A DNA stretch of 34,788 nucleotides from Hellea sp. (GCA_020629875.1 JAHDCL010000004.1:30402-65189); one strand, 5' to 3'. Positions 1 through 9,099 are shown, numbered from the stretch's first letter. The notes: generated by a model from the sequence alone, not told the origin. Translations and numbers: made by a program.

Positions 1-380
1 TCCCACATGCGCACATTCATGGCAGGGGCGTAGAGCACGCGTTTATCTGTGGCGAGAAGGGTGGTCGTGGCGAGGTCATTGGCAATACCATGCGCCGCCT
101 TGGCCATAATATCTGCCGTGGCAGGCGCAATAACGACGAGGTCAGCAGAGCGAGACAATTCAATATGCCCCATCTCGGCTTCGTCGGTGAGATCCCAAAG
201 ATCAGAATAAACTTTATCACCTGAGAGCGCGCCCGCCGAAAGCGGCGTCACAAATTCCGTCCCGCCCCGCGTAATGATAACGCGAGAGGCTATCCCGCGC
301 TTAGCGAGCACGCGAATTAGGAAGAGTGATTTATAAGCCGCAATCCCGCCGCCAATAATGAGTAAGATACGTTTGTCCAT
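1..380 (-). CDS. coaBC: CoaBC (Dfp), N-terminal flavoprotein part, cut by the window edge
   Basis: The first 126 codons of a bifunctional phosphopantothenoylcysteine decarboxylase/phosphopantothenate-cysteine ligase, a cytosolic FMN enzyme of coenzyme A synthesis. The ATG lies at 380-378 and the frame stays open to base 1. Visible are the flavoprotein start (GGGIAAYKS, residues 10-18), the catalytic-type histidine in GHIELSRSAD (His72), the VVAPATADIMAK stretch and the PAMN substrate loop at about 119-122. These are hallmarks of the HFCD decarboxylase family. The ligase half lies outside the window. UbiB is encoded on the same strand just upstream, with one opposite-strand gene between; ubiB beside coaBC is a common alphaproteobacterial arrangement. 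Confidence 0.93.
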   Translation of the reverse strand, partial: MDKRILLIIGGGIAAYKSLFLIRVLAKRGIASRVIITRGGTEFVTPLSAGALSGDKVYSDLWDLTDEAEMGHIELSRSADLVVIAPATADIMAKAAHGIANDLATTTLLATDKRVLYAPAMNVRMW

Positions 381-448
381 GCCTATCCATAAAACTTAAC
401 TAAATTAGATTCCAACTTTATTTACTTTTCTCGCCTAATTCCGAGAAA

Positions 449-455
449 AAGGAGG
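449..455 (+). promoter_or_regulatory. Shine-Dalgarno site supporting a TTG start
   Basis: AAGGAGG sits 4 nt before a TTG codon at 460. No ATG or GTG in the same frame lies nearby, so this strong site is the main reason for accepting the TTG start of the following gene. Confidence 0.6.
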
Positions 456-459
456 CTGC

Positions 460-1014
460 TTGAATTTACCTACAATTATAGCCTTGAGCGTTGTAGCTGC
501 GTTTATTCTATTCGTCATCGGATGTGTAATTTATCGCAAGTCATTTGCTGATATTGAGCTTCATGTTCCGTCGACGCGCCTTCGTGGTGGAGAGGTAATC
601 GCACCTAAAGTCTATCTAAGTGCGCGAAAAGACTTGAATTGGGGGCAAATCATTCTGGCGGTAAGGTGCTTAGACCTTGCTGATCGTGGAGAAGGTGCAA
701 ACCCTCATTATGAAATATTCCGAGAAGAGTATCGAGTTTCCGGTCCAGGAACGATGCTAGCGCGCGACAAACGCAGTTTTCACTTACAAATAGCACTCCC
801 GAGGGAATTCCAACAGAGCAATGTCTTTCGTGCCCCGGTGCCGTTACAGAATGCGCTGGATCAAGCGAGTACTTATGCCCCTGACTATTTTAAGAGAAAT
901 GCGCTGGCGAGACGGTCCAGGGATATTCGTTGGGAGCTCGAGGTGCGGGTTGAATTGGAAGAATTACACTTAACGAAAACCGCGCGTTTATCACTAGACG
1001 TCTTGCCGAGCTAA
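460..1014 (+). CDS. Membrane-anchored protein of unknown function
   Basis: A 184-aa protein with a TTG start behind a near-perfect Shine-Dalgarno site. Residues 5-24 form one hydrophobic segment followed by YRKS, which suggests a single N-terminal membrane anchor. The rest is soluble, with alternating hydrophobic/charged runs typical of beta strands: LHVPSTRLRGGEVI near residues 34-47, then IILAVRCLDL, FHLQIALP and IRWELEVRVELEEL. The pattern of an RGGEV turn plus a late WELEVRVEL strand recalls arrestin-like or immunoglobulin-like beta sandwiches, but this is an inference and I recognise no family. It is the only plus-strand gene between coaBC and ubiB. Confidence 0.8.
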   Translation: MNLPTIIALSVVAAFILFVIGCVIYRKSFADIELHVPSTRLRGGEVIAPKVYLSARKDLNWGQIILAVRCLDLADRGEGANPHYEIFREEYRVSGPGTMLARDKRSFHLQIALPREFQQSNVFRAPVPLQNALDQASTYAPDYFKRNALARRSRDIRWELEVRVELEELHLTKTARLSLDVLPS

Positions 1015-1055
1015 ACTCCTTCGCGACATAGAGAAAAGCGGGGCTGGAGCAGAAT

Positions 1056-2618
1056 TTAGAGCTGCGCCACTGCCCAAACGCCGCCTAGAGCTAATACCGC
1101 GCCTGTGCCGACATATGCAATGGGTTTCCACGGTGAGGTTTTTGCGGCTGATTGCGTGATTTGTGGACCTTTTGACAGGTCCACATCACCATCGGCCCAC
1201 GCTTTGGCGAGTGCGGCGATGTTTTCTGTTGCATCGGGCAAACGTTCTAGCGTGCGGCGGGCTTTGTCGAGTCCCGTCAGTAAGTCATTCACGCGGCCTT
1301 CCACGCCAAGCTCGCGGCGCATAGAGGCTTCGACAATGGGGCGGCTAATTTCCCACATATCGAAATTGGGGTCTAATCGGCGGCAGACACCCTCAGTCTG
1401 CATCATGGTTTTTTGTAGCATGATAAGCTGTGGCTGCATTTCCATGTCGAATATTTCAGTTATCTCAAAAAGCTGTAGCAGCACTTTGGTCATGGCAACG
1501 TTTTCGGCTGTTTGGCCAAATATCGGCTCACCCACTGAACGTAGCGCCGAGGCGAAGTCTTCGACTGTATGATGGGCGGGAACATAACCTGCCTCGAAAT
1601 GCACTTCGGCAATGCGCTGATAATCGCGGATGAGAAAGCCATATAATATTTCCGCATGAAAACGCTGTTCCTTGGGCGCAAGGCGTCCCAAAATCCCAAA
1701 ATCAATGAGCCATAATGTGCCATCATCCCCGACAATCATATTGCCTTCATGCATATCGGCATGAAAAACACCGTAATCAAAAGAGCAGGCGAGGAAGCTT
1801 TGCATGACTTTGCGGGCAATTTCGGTGCGCTCTTCTTGTGGAAGCTTGAGAATAGCTTCATCTGAGAGCGCTATCCCGTCGATCCACTGGGTGACCATGA
1901 CGTTCTTGCCGCCAAGACTCCAGTGGATGCCTGGGACTTTATACAGGCCCGTATCTGCCGCTGCTTCGGACAGCTCGGAGCAAGCCGCAGCCTCAAGTCT
2001 TAGGTCCAGTTCTAACATCACGGCACGATCTGCCGTTTCCACGAATTTTTTCGGGCCAAGACGTTTGCTATCCGGAACGAATACTTCCGCAAATTTTGCC
2101 ACGAGATGCAGCACATCCATGTCATTACGCATGCGCTTTTGAATATTGGGCCGAAGGATTTTGACGGCAACAGTTTCGCCCGTTTTCAATACACCTTTGT
2201 GAACTTGTGCGACAGAGGCGGCGGCGATTGGTTCAGACAGGCTTGCAAGTTTTTCTTGCCACGGTGCGCCCCACTCAATTTTTAAGGTTTCTTCTGCCTT
2301 GGCCATGGGAAAGGGCGGCACTTTGTCTTTCAAGCGTGACAGGCCTTTGACAAAGACAGGGTCAAGCATGTCCCCGCGGGTTGAGAGGATTTGCCCAAAC
2401 TTAATATAAGCAGGACCCAGTTTTTCCAGCGCATTGGCAAAGCGTTCACCGGGGTTGTCTGACCGACCCCGAATGGCGAATAGCCGAGAGACCCCGCCTA
2501 GCAAACGAACGGGTAGGGGGACGGATCGAGAATACTCTTGGGGTATCAAGGCGTCATGGCGCGTCAGCACCCAGCCCGTGCGTAACATACGCATAAATGT
2601 CGAAAGAGTCTTAAACAT
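1056..2618 (-). CDS. ubiB: UbiB-family (ABC1/ADCK) atypical kinase-like protein
   Basis: A 520-aa protein of the UbiB/COQ8 family, a membrane-associated ATPase required for ubiquinone synthesis. Family hallmarks are present: the KxGQ motif as KFGQ (73-76), the alanine-rich loop AAASVAQVHKG (132-142) in place of a kinase glycine loop, the VAVK lysine (K153), an ELDLRLEAA segment, HADMHEGN (286-293) and the DFG motif (306-308). One C-terminal membrane helix is visible at about 499-520. The frame extends 24 codons upstream to 2690. I chose the ATG at 2618 because MFKTLSTFMRML and the following LTRHDAL match the usual UbiB start and a GGGA-type site precedes it. Older annotations call this family 2-polyprenylphenol hydroxylase, which is misleading. 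Confidence 0.93.
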   Translation of the reverse strand: MFKTLSTFMRMLRTGWVLTRHDALIPQEYSRSVPLPVRLLGGVSRLFAIRGRSDNPGERFANALEKLGPAYIKFGQILSTRGDMLDPVFVKGLSRLKDKVPPFPMAKAEETLKIEWGAPWQEKLASLSEPIAAASVAQVHKGVLKTGETVAVKILRPNIQKRMRNDMDVLHLVAKFAEVFVPDSKRLGPKKFVETADRAVMLELDLRLEAAACSELSEAAADTGLYKVPGIHWSLGGKNVMVTQWIDGIALSDEAILKLPQEERTEIARKVMQSFLACSFDYGVFHADMHEGNMIVGDDGTLWLIDFGILGRLAPKEQRFHAEILYGFLIRDYQRIAEVHFEAGYVPAHHTVEDFASALRSVGEPIFGQTAENVAMTKVLLQLFEITEIFDMEMQPQLIMLQKTMMQTEGVCRRLDPNFDMWEISRPIVEASMRRELGVEGRVNDLLTGLDKARRTLERLPDATENIAALAKAWADGDVDLSKGPQITQSAAKTSPWKPIAYVGTGAVLALGGVWAVAQL

Positions 2619-2798
2619 CCCGGTCCCTGCTTGCCTAGGTGGGAACCTTATAGGGCGATAAGGATTAAGGGTATATGGATAAATCCGCACAGGCTAAAAT
2701 GTCCTATGGGCAAATCCTTCTAGGAAGGTTTAGTTATTCGCGATGAATTCTTCACATAAAGACGAAAAGCTAGATACCGAGAAGAGAGAGATAAATTG

Positions 2799-4163
2799 AT
2801 GGCTATACAAACGCAAAATCCAGCGACTGGTAAAGTTGTTAAAACCTTTGATCCCCACACAGATGCAGAAGTTGATCTGGCGTTAGCAAAGTCGGTTGTA
2901 GCGTTTCACGAGCTGCGTAAGTGGTCATTCGAGCAACGCGCCAAGCATATGCAGAACGCGGCCAAATTATTGCGAGAAGACGTAGATAAGCTGGCAAAAA
3001 TCATGACCCTCGAAATGGGAAAAACTTTTACTTCCGCAAAAGCTGAAGTCTTAAAATCAGCTGCGGGGGCGGAATATTATGCCGACACCGCCGCAACACA
3101 TCTGGCGGACGATGTAGTGAAAACTGACTCGGCGAAGTCCTATCGTAAATACTTACCATTGGGACCTGTCTTGGCAGTCATGCCCTGGAACTATCCTGTT
3201 TGGCAGGTCATGCGCTTTGCGGCGCCAGCCCTCATGGCAGGCAATACGGCACTACTTAAGCACGCCTCTAACGTACCGCAATGTGCGCTTTACATCGAGG
3301 ACTTGTTCCGCCGCGCTGGCTTCCCTGAGGGCGCTTTTCAAACCCTCTTAATTGGCGGTGCTAAGGTCGAACGGGTTTTGCGTGATGAGCGTGTTCGCGC
3401 GGCGACTTTGACCGGTTCGGAACCGGCGGGCGCGTCTGTCGCTTCAATTTGCGGGCAAGAAATCAAACCGACGGTGCTAGAGCTAGGCGGTTCAGATGCC
3501 TTTATCATCATGCCGTCTGCAGATATCGAAAAGGCAGTCAAAATAGGGACAACCGCCCGTACACAAAATAATGGTCAGAGCTGTATTGCCGCCAAGCGTT
3601 TCTTTATTCATGCTGATATTTATGACGAGGTGAGAGCCCTCCTGAAGGATAGTTTCGAGGCTCTGAATGTGGGCGATCCGATGAAGGACAGTACAGATAT
3701 CGGCCCGCTGGTAAATCAGGACAGTTTAGATACGGTTTTAGCTCAAGTTGATGCGGCCCTTAAAGACGGCGCGGTGCGCGTCACGGGCGCGCAAGCTATT
3801 GAGAGCGCAGGATATTATTTCACCCCAGGCATCTTGGAAAATATTCCTGCAGAGTCCACCGCCTATCACGAAGAGATTTTTGCGCCCGTTGCCCTGCTTT
3901 TTAAAGTTGAGTCTTTAAATGAGGCTATCGAAATCGCGAATAGCTCTCCATTTGGCTTAGGGTCCGCTATTTTTACACACGATGAAGCTGAGCAAGAGCA
4001 AGCGATACATGATATTGAGGCTGGGGCGACCTTTATAAATTCAATGACAACGTCAAACCCGCAATTGCCATTTGGCGGCATTAAGCGCTCAGGCTACGGA
4101 CGAGAGTTAGCTGCTGAGGGCATAAGAGCTTTTTGTAACATTAAGGCGGTGAATATCGCATAA
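2799..4163 (+). CDS. NAD(P)-dependent aldehyde dehydrogenase, probably succinate-semialdehyde dehydrogenase
   Basis: A 454-aa aldehyde dehydrogenase of the short succinate-semialdehyde dehydrogenase type (GabD1/Sad-like), which oxidises an aldehyde to its acid in the cytosol. Key positions are all present: Asn131 in PWNYPVWQ, Lys154 in the cofactor site, TGSEPAG (205-211), the general base Glu228 in LELGGSDA and the nucleophile Cys262 in NNGQSCIAAKRF. The C-terminal LPFGGIKRSGYGRELA motif is typical. The ATG at 2799 follows a purine-rich GAGAAGAGAG stretch; a TTG codon directly before it is less likely. Substrate cannot be read from the sequence, so the succinate-semialdehyde assignment is by family resemblance. 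It is divergent from ubiB, with about 180 bp between the starts. Confidence 0.9.
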   Translation: MAIQTQNPATGKVVKTFDPHTDAEVDLALAKSVVAFHELRKWSFEQRAKHMQNAAKLLREDVDKLAKIMTLEMGKTFTSAKAEVLKSAAGAEYYADTAATHLADDVVKTDSAKSYRKYLPLGPVLAVMPWNYPVWQVMRFAAPALMAGNTALLKHASNVPQCALYIEDLFRRAGFPEGAFQTLLIGGAKVERVLRDERVRAATLTGSEPAGASVASICGQEIKPTVLELGGSDAFIIMPSADIEKAVKIGTTARTQNNGQSCIAAKRFFIHADIYDEVRALLKDSFEALNVGDPMKDSTDIGPLVNQDSLDTVLAQVDAALKDGAVRVTGAQAIESAGYYFTPGILENIPAESTAYHEEIFAPVALLFKVESLNEAIEIANSSPFGLGSAIFTHDEAEQEQAIHDIEAGATFINSMTTSNPQLPFGGIKRSGYGRELAAEGIRAFCNIKAVNIA

Positions 4164-4275
4164 GGAGGGTGTATTCCGGGTAGAAGTTTAGATGAATGCC
4201 AGTTAAATGTCATGCGCCGTTCTGTGTATGGGCGTTGATATTTATTAATCATTTTGTCATAGGGAGTCTCAGCGC

Positions 4276-4300
4276 TGAAATTTTAGAAGGTGAAATTTCA
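4276..4300. repeat. AT-rich inverted repeat upstream of glmM
   Basis: TGAAATTT (4276-4283) is repeated as its exact reverse complement AAATTTCA (4293-4300) across a 9-nt loop, and a short T-run follows. The right arm also lies inside a perfect 12-bp palindrome, GTGAAATTTCAC (4290-4301). It sits in the 219-bp gap between the aldehyde dehydrogenase and glmM. It could be a weak terminator for the former or an operator for the latter. Confidence 0.5.
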
Positions 4301-4314
4301 CATTTTTAACACAA

Positions 4315-4342
4315 TTGCGAATTAGGCGACGTGGGTTAAATA
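4315..4342 (+). promoter_or_regulatory. Possible sigma-70-type promoter for glmM
   Basis: TTGCGA, a 16-nt spacer and TAAATA resemble -35 and -10 boxes, placed about 40 nt before the glmM start and just downstream of the inverted repeat. This is pattern matching only, in AT-rich DNA where chance matches are frequent. Confidence 0.25.
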
Positions 4343-4382
4343 ATGTTAGTGTCGCGATAGATTGCGTGGGTGGGACCCGAAG

Positions 4383-5741
4383 ATGAGTAAGAAAAAACAG
4401 TTTTTCGGAACGGACGGTATTCGTGGCCGTGCAAATGTCGGCAAAATGACCCCCGACAATGTGATGCGATTTGGTATGGCTGCGGGTAAATATTTCCGCA
4501 ATGGCGACTCTCGACGCCATTCTGTCGTAATCGGCAAAGATACCCGCCTCTCTGGCTATATGATTGAACCTGCTTTAGTGGCCGGATTTGCGTCTGTGGG
4601 CATGGACGTAAAGTTATGCGGCCCTATTCCAACCTCTGGCGTGGCGCTGATGACGACGCGGCTTCGTGCTGATTTGGGCGTCATGATTACAGCCTCGCAT
4701 AATGAATTTTCTGACAATGGCATTAAGCTTTTTGGTCCTGATGGCCGTAAGCTCTCAGACGACGCGGAATTTCAGATTGAATCTTATATGGACCAAAAAT
4801 GGAAAGAGGGACTAGCTGTTTCCGAAAAACTAGGGCGCGTGCGCCGCTACGAAGACTTCCAAGCACGCTATATTGAAATTGTAAAATCTACTTTCCCCAA
4901 AAACATGCGCCTTGAGGGCCTGAAAATTGTCATCGACTGTGCTAATGGAGCGGCTTATAAAACGGCGCCTGATACACTGTGGGAATTGGGGGCTGACGAA
5001 GTTATCCCAATAGGGGTTTCGCCCAATGGTATGAATATAAATGCGGAATGCGGATCAACTCATACCGATACGTTATCCAAAAAAGTTTTGGAAACCGGCG
5101 CCGATATTGGCATTGCTTTGGACGGGGACGCAGATCGTCTCATCATGTGCGATGAAAAAGGACAAATTATCGATGGGGATCAACTATTGGCGTTGATCGG
5201 CACTGGATGGCAAGCCAATGGCCAGCTGTCAAAACCAGGTATTGTCGCAACAGTCATGTCTAATCTCGGTCTTGAACGGTATATTGAAGGTCAAAGCCTG
5301 AGTTTTATCCGTACAGCCGTCGGCGATCGTCACGTTGCTGCTCGTATGCGTCTTGATGGGTATAATGTTGGCGGTGAGCAATCCGGTCACCTATTAATGA
5401 CCGACTTTTCACCGACAGGCGATGGCACAGTTGCGGCCCTGCAGGTGCTAGCGGAAATCATCCGAAGCGGAAAGCCCGCGAGTGAAGTGCTAAAGTTGTT
5501 CGATCCGGTTCCCCAGCTTCTTAAAAATGTGCGTTATTCAGGCGCTTCGCCGATGGAACATCCAGAGGTGCTCTCTGCCATCGAAGATGCCCGCGCAATG
5601 TTTGGAAATTCAGGTCGAGTCTTGGTCCGAGCCTCAGGGACCGAACCCCTTATCCGCGTGATGGCTGAAGGTGATGACAGTGCTCAAGTCGAAAAAGTCA
5701 CGAGTGATTTGGCCGCCTTTATCGAAAAAATCGCTGCTTAA
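4383..5741 (+). CDS. glmM: Phosphoglucosamine mutase GlmM
   Basis: A 452-aa enzyme that interconverts glucosamine-6-phosphate and glucosamine-1-phosphate, the step leading to UDP-GlcNAc for peptidoglycan and lipid A. It opens with the family signature [12 protein letters not shown]. The phospho-serine is Ser105 in TASHN, the magnesium loop is DGDADR (247-252), the sugar-binding loop is GEQSGH (331-336) and the phosphate-binding loop is RASGTEP (416-422). Length is normal for GlmM. The frame extends 7 codons upstream to 4362, but the family starts at the [14 protein letters not shown] methionine, so the ATG at 4383 is used. The Shine-Dalgarno match is weak. Confidence 0.97.
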   Translation: MSKKKQFFGTDGIRGRANVGKMTPDNVMRFGMAAGKYFRNGDSRRHSVVIGKDTRLSGYMIEPALVAGFASVGMDVKLCGPIPTSGVALMTTRLRADLGVMITASHNEFSDNGIKLFGPDGRKLSDDAEFQIESYMDQKWKEGLAVSEKLGRVRRYEDFQARYIEIVKSTFPKNMRLEGLKIVIDCANGAAYKTAPDTLWELGADEVIPIGVSPNGMNINAECGSTHTDTLSKKVLETGADIGIALDGDADRLIMCDEKGQIIDGDQLLALIGTGWQANGQLSKPGIVATVMSNLGLERYIEGQSLSFIRTAVGDRHVAARMRLDGYNVGGEQSGHLLMTDFSPTGDGTVAALQVLAEIIRSGKPASEVLKLFDPVPQLLKNVRYSGASPMEHPEVLSAIEDARAMFGNSGRVLVRASGTEPLIRVMAEGDDSAQVEKVTSDLAAFIEKIAA

Positions 5742-5827
5742 AGCCCTATTTTTCGCCTAAGCTCTATTTGGGTTACATTCTTAGCTTTTCACGACTCGGT
5801 GTTCGGGCTAAGCCAAGCGGGTTAAGT

Positions 5828-5833
5828 AGGGGA
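5828..5833 (+). promoter_or_regulatory. Shine-Dalgarno site that sets the divL start
   Basis: AGGGGA lies 3 nt before GTG (5837) and 6 nt before TTG (5840). The longer frame beginning at a TTG at 5768 has no such site, so the internal start is preferred. Confidence 0.5.
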
Positions 5834-5839
5834 ATAGTG

Positions 5840-8278
5840 TTGGTCGACACACTCGATATTAATCTGGTTGTTACTGCGGGAGCTGTGCTCCTAGCTGTAT
5901 TAGCGTCTGCTTTTGCGTTTCGTGAATCTGTCGGAGGGGGCGACGAAGCGAGAGGGTGGAAAGATAAATGCGCTGACTTGGATCGTCAAATTGGACAGTT
6001 TGACTCGATTTTTGGCGCTTACCCAGGACTAATTTTGGTGTGGGAAGAGGCCAAGCCAGATATTCGCTCAGATTGGGGTAGCCCTAAAGTATATGGTTCC
6101 CCCGCGGCATTAGCCTCGATGATGAGGTTTGCGGAGCCAGGTAAAACCAAAGACATGGCTGAGCGAGTCTTGAACGGTCTTGCAGACCTCAATACGATTA
6201 GTGAGGCAGATCAAACTGAGACTTTAAGGGCACATATTGCGAGCTTGCGCTCAAAGGGCGATTCTTTTTCTATTTCAATCGTCTTGCCGGAAGGAAATAT
6301 TATCGAAGCCGATGGGCGTGTTGCGGGACGTCAGGTAGTTCTTTGGCTTGAAGATGCCTCTATTCGCGGCGAAGATGAACGCACAGCGATATCGCGTTTT
6401 GAAAATAATCGTATTACCGCGGAAGTGGACCCTGTTGCCTTTATTGAGATGATGAGCCGCGCCCCTTTCCCACTCTGGCGCATGACGGGGGCGGGGCGGA
6501 TTAATTGGGTGAATGATGCCTATGTTGATGCCGTGGGTGCCAAAAATGTACGGGAAGTTTTAGATAAGCAAACCCACCTAGATGACCAAGCGGCCGTGCA
6601 AGCGAAACGCTCACTCACCACAAATGAGCGTGTCGAGGATATTCGAAATATTGTTTTGGGCGGGAATAATAAATCAACGTCTGTTACCTTATTCCCCGTT
6701 TCTGGCGGTGTGGCGGGTATTGCCATGGATGCAACAGAAGCCGAAGGGTTACGCGAAGCGTTAACGCGGCATATCCGGGCACATGATGAAATGCTCAACG
6801 CGATGGACGAGGCGATTGTTATTTTTGGCGCGGATAAGCGCATGAGCTTTCACAACAAAGCCTTTGCCGCTCTTTTTGATATTGAAGAAGGGTGGTTCAA
6901 AGATCGCCCTGCCCATAGCGATTGGCTAGACCACTTAAGAGAGCGTAATCTTTTGCCGGCTCAACCAGATTACGCGGCTTGGAAGCGTGAGGAATTATCG
7001 CTTTACACCGAATGGCCCGAAGAAACTCCTGACGAGCTTTGGGCCCTGCCAGATGGTCGAACGCTACGCCTCGTCAGGATGAGGGATCCGCATGGGGGTA
7101 TTTCGCTACTCTTCTCGGATATGACAGATTCCATGACCCTGAAAAGTCAGCTCGGAACCCTCATCAATGTTCAGAAGGCGACTCTAGACAAGCTCTCTGA
7201 GGGGATTGCGGTATTCGGTACAGATGGCCGCTTGAAGATTCACAATGCGGCCTTTGCGCGTCTTTGGAATCTGTCCGAAGATCATCTCAAGGATAATCCT
7301 CGATTCTCAAAACTTATCGAGGCCAGCATGCCTCTTTATCACGATAAGGCCTTTTGGGACAGCCTCAAGGCGCGCGCGACCGACCCCAATCCCGAGGTGC
7401 GGCGCCATGTAGACGGCGAGATCACACGTTCAGACAACAAGATGCTGACATGGCTCTCAAGGCCCTTGCCAGATGGCGCGACACTTGTGGCCTGGGATGA
7501 CGTTACAAGTGCCAGGCGCGCCGAAGCTGCCTTAATTGAACGTGCCGAGGCGCTTGAGGAAGCCGATCGTATGAAGTCGGAATTTGTCGGTCATGTTAGT
7601 TATCAGCTACGCACGCCGCTTACAACGATTTCAGGCTATTCTGACTTCCTGCAAAATGGCGGTGCGGGCGAAATGACGGACAAGCAAAGCGAATATGTTT
7701 TCGCGATTCAAAGTGCCTCCGAGGATCTTGCTAAAACCATTGATGATATTCTTGATATCGCGGCCATTGAAGCCAATGTCCTTGATCTCGAACTCGGCGA
7801 TGTGAATGTCTACGATGTCCTAGAGCATTCCTTGGATTACGTGGCGACAAAAGCTGAGGATACAAAGATATCTATGATCCTAAGATGTGATGAGAATATC
7901 GGTATCATCCGCGCAGATGAAACTCGCCTAAAACAAGTCGTCTATAATCTTCTCTCAAATGCGTTACGGTTCACAAAACCCGGCGGCGTTATCGAACTGG
8001 GCGGAAAAGCTGCTGATGGCGGCGGAGTCATGATTTGGGTGAAAGATGATGGGGTGGGTATTCCGACCGAGCGTCAGCCTCAAGTGTTTGCATCTTTTGA
8101 GAGTAGTCGCGGCGGCGCTGGATTGGGCCTTGCCTTGGTGCAGCGATTTGTTGAGCGTCACGGGGGATGGGTGGAATTGGAATCCGAAGAGAATGAGGGG
8201 ACTCACGTCACCGTTTATTTGCCCAAAGAGGCGGCCACAGACGCGGCCCACCCGGAATTATTCGATAAAATAGCGTAA
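5840..8278 (+). CDS. divL: DivL-type sensor kinase with tyrosine in place of the phospho-acceptor histidine
   Basis: An 812-aa multi-PAS kinase-like protein. One N-terminal membrane helix (about residues 6-24) is followed by four PAS-like regions near residues 45, 208, 314 and 449, then a dimerisation/phospho-acceptor helix and an ATP-binding domain. The H-box reads VSYQLRTPLTTISGYSDFL: Tyr588 stands where histidine kinases carry histidine, as in Caulobacter DivL. The N box (NLLSNALRF), DDGVGIP and GAGLGLAL are intact. In Caulobacter, DivL acts at the cell pole to modulate CckA and so CtrA phosphorylation, and is bound by phosphorylated DivK. By inference this protein does the same. The start could be TTG 5840, GTG 5837 or TTG 5768. 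TsaE lies downstream beyond a minus-strand ferredoxin gene. Confidence 0.9.
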   Translation: MVDTLDINLVVTAGAVLLAVLASAFAFRESVGGGDEARGWKDKCADLDRQIGQFDSIFGAYPGLILVWEEAKPDIRSDWGSPKVYGSPAALASMMRFAEPGKTKDMAERVLNGLADLNTISEADQTETLRAHIASLRSKGDSFSISIVLPEGNIIEADGRVAGRQVVLWLEDASIRGEDERTAISRFENNRITAEVDPVAFIEMMSRAPFPLWRMTGAGRINWVNDAYVDAVGAKNVREVLDKQTHLDDQAAVQAKRSLTTNERVEDIRNIVLGGNNKSTSVTLFPVSGGVAGIAMDATEAEGLREALTRHIRAHDEMLNAMDEAIVIFGADKRMSFHNKAFAALFDIEEGWFKDRPAHSDWLDHLRERNLLPAQPDYAAWKREELSLYTEWPEETPDELWALPDGRTLRLVRMRDPHGGISLLFSDMTDSMTLKSQLGTLINVQKATLDKLSEGIAVFGTDGRLKIHNAAFARLWNLSEDHLKDNPRFSKLIEASMPLYHDKAFWDSLKARATDPNPEVRRHVDGEITRSDNKMLTWLSRPLPDGATLVAWDDVTSARRAEAALIERAEALEEADRMKSEFVGHVSYQLRTPLTTISGYSDFLQNGGAGEMTDKQSEYVFAIQSASEDLAKTIDDILDIAAIEANVLDLELGDVNVYDVLEHSLDYVATKAEDTKISMILRCDENIGIIRADETRLKQVVYNLLSNALRFTKPGGVIELGGKAADGGGVMIWVKDDGVGIPTERQPQVFASFESSRGGAGLGLALVQRFVERHGGWVELESEENEGTHVTVYLPKEAATDAAHPELFDKIA

Positions 8279-8283
8279 GAGGC

Positions 8284-8601
8284 TTATTGGCTCTCAGGCG
8301 TTGTCACGGTAATGCCATCAAGCTCATCACTCATTAGGATTTGGCAGGAGAGGCGCGAATTGTCCTGAACGTCTTCGGCAAAATCGAGCATGGAGTCTTC
8401 CATGTCGTCTTTGGCCTTGAGTTTCTCCATCCAACCTTCTGCGACATAGACATGGCAGGTGGCGCATGCACAGGCACCGCCGCAATCAGCATCAATGCCA
8501 GGAATCATGTTTTGTACGGCGGCTTCCATGATGGAGGTTCCATTTTTAGTTTCGACTTCGCGAGATGTACCGGCAGCGTCGATAAAATTGATTTTTGGCA
8601 T
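8284..8601 (-). CDS. [2Fe-2S] ferredoxin, adrenodoxin type
   Basis: A 105-aa soluble electron carrier. The cluster ligands follow the adrenodoxin pattern C-x5-C-x2-C plus a distant cysteine: Cys40, Cys46, Cys49 and Cys86, with one extra cysteine (Cys44) inside the loop. The surface segment [10 protein letters not shown] is typical of vertebrate-type ferredoxins. I chose the ATG at 8601 because AGGA lies 6 nt ahead; an ATG at 8607 and a longer frame to 8670 are alternatives. The gene converges on divL, with only 5 bp between stops, and its start is about 75 bp from tsaE on the other strand. The redox partner is not evident from the neighbours. Confidence 0.92.
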   Translation of the reverse strand: MPKINFIDAAGTSREVETKNGTSIMEAAVQNMIPGIDADCGGACACATCHVYVAEGWMEKLKAKDDMEDSMLDFAEDVQDNSRLSCQILMSDELDGITVTTPESQ

Positions 8602-8676
8602 GCTCATTCCTGTGTATTCTTGTTCATAGGTTATGTAAGGGCTTGCGATGAATATGCAAGCGGGTATCAATGCCGC

Positions 8677-9099
8677 ATGCAGACAATTAATTTGCCAGAT
8701 GAAGCTTCAACCTTGGCCTTGGGGGGCAAGTTGATAGAACAGCTTTCCATTGGAGACGTTGTTACCCTGACAGGGGAACTGGGTGCGGGCAAAACTACGC
8801 TGGTACGCGGCATGTTACAAAAGGCCTTAGGCAATATTGAGGTGCCGTCGCCGACTTATACCTTGGTGCAAATATATGACATGCCAGATTATGAACTCTG
8901 GCATTGCGATATGTACCGGTTGGAACGCCCCGAAGATGGTTACGAGCTTGGCCTGATGGATGCCTTTGAGGACGCAGTATGTCTTATCGAATGGCCTGAC
9001 AAATTGGGCAGTCTGATTCCCGAAGATGCTCTGTCTATTAAAGTTGTCTTTGATGGGAAGGGGCGCAAGGCAACACTTACAGGATTTGAAGAGATTTGA
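8677..9099 (+). CDS. tsaE: TsaE, ATPase of the tRNA t6A37 modification complex
   Basis: A 140-aa P-loop protein that works with TsaB and TsaD to make threonylcarbamoyladenosine at position 37 of ANN-decoding tRNAs. The Walker A motif is GELGAGKT (33-40), followed by SPTYTL, the HCDMYRL segment (76-82) and IEWPD. Length is normal for TsaE. The reading frame runs upstream through the opposite-strand ferredoxin, but that part is a shadow. The ATG at 8677 gives the usual N-terminus. It shares TGATG with the next gene, so coupled translation is likely. Confidence 0.95.
   Translation: MQTINLPDEASTLALGGKLIEQLSIGDVVTLTGELGAGKTTLVRGMLQKALGNIEVPSPTYTLVQIYDMPDYELWHCDMYRLERPEDGYELGLMDAFEDAVCLIEWPDKLGSLIPEDALSIKVVFDGKGRKATLTGFEEI

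Noticed and set aside
1105-1572. A 155-aa plus-strand open frame opposite ubiB
   Set aside because: It lies wholly inside ubiB in antisense, its translation is serine-rich and without recognisable motifs, and ubiB shows full family motifs on the other strand.
2619-2690. 24-codon upstream extension of ubiB
   Set aside because: The extra residues (MRIYPYTLNPYRPIRF and following) do not resemble UbiB; the family start is at MFKTL.
4269-4537. Two minus-strand open frames spanning the glmM start
   Set aside because: They overlap the conserved glmM N-terminus and the intergenic gap in antisense and have no ribosome site or recognisable motif.
8341-8676. N-terminal extension of tsaE by 112 codons
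   Set aside because: This part is opposite the ferredoxin gene, has no TsaE homology, and the ATG at 8677 gives the normal N-terminus and length.
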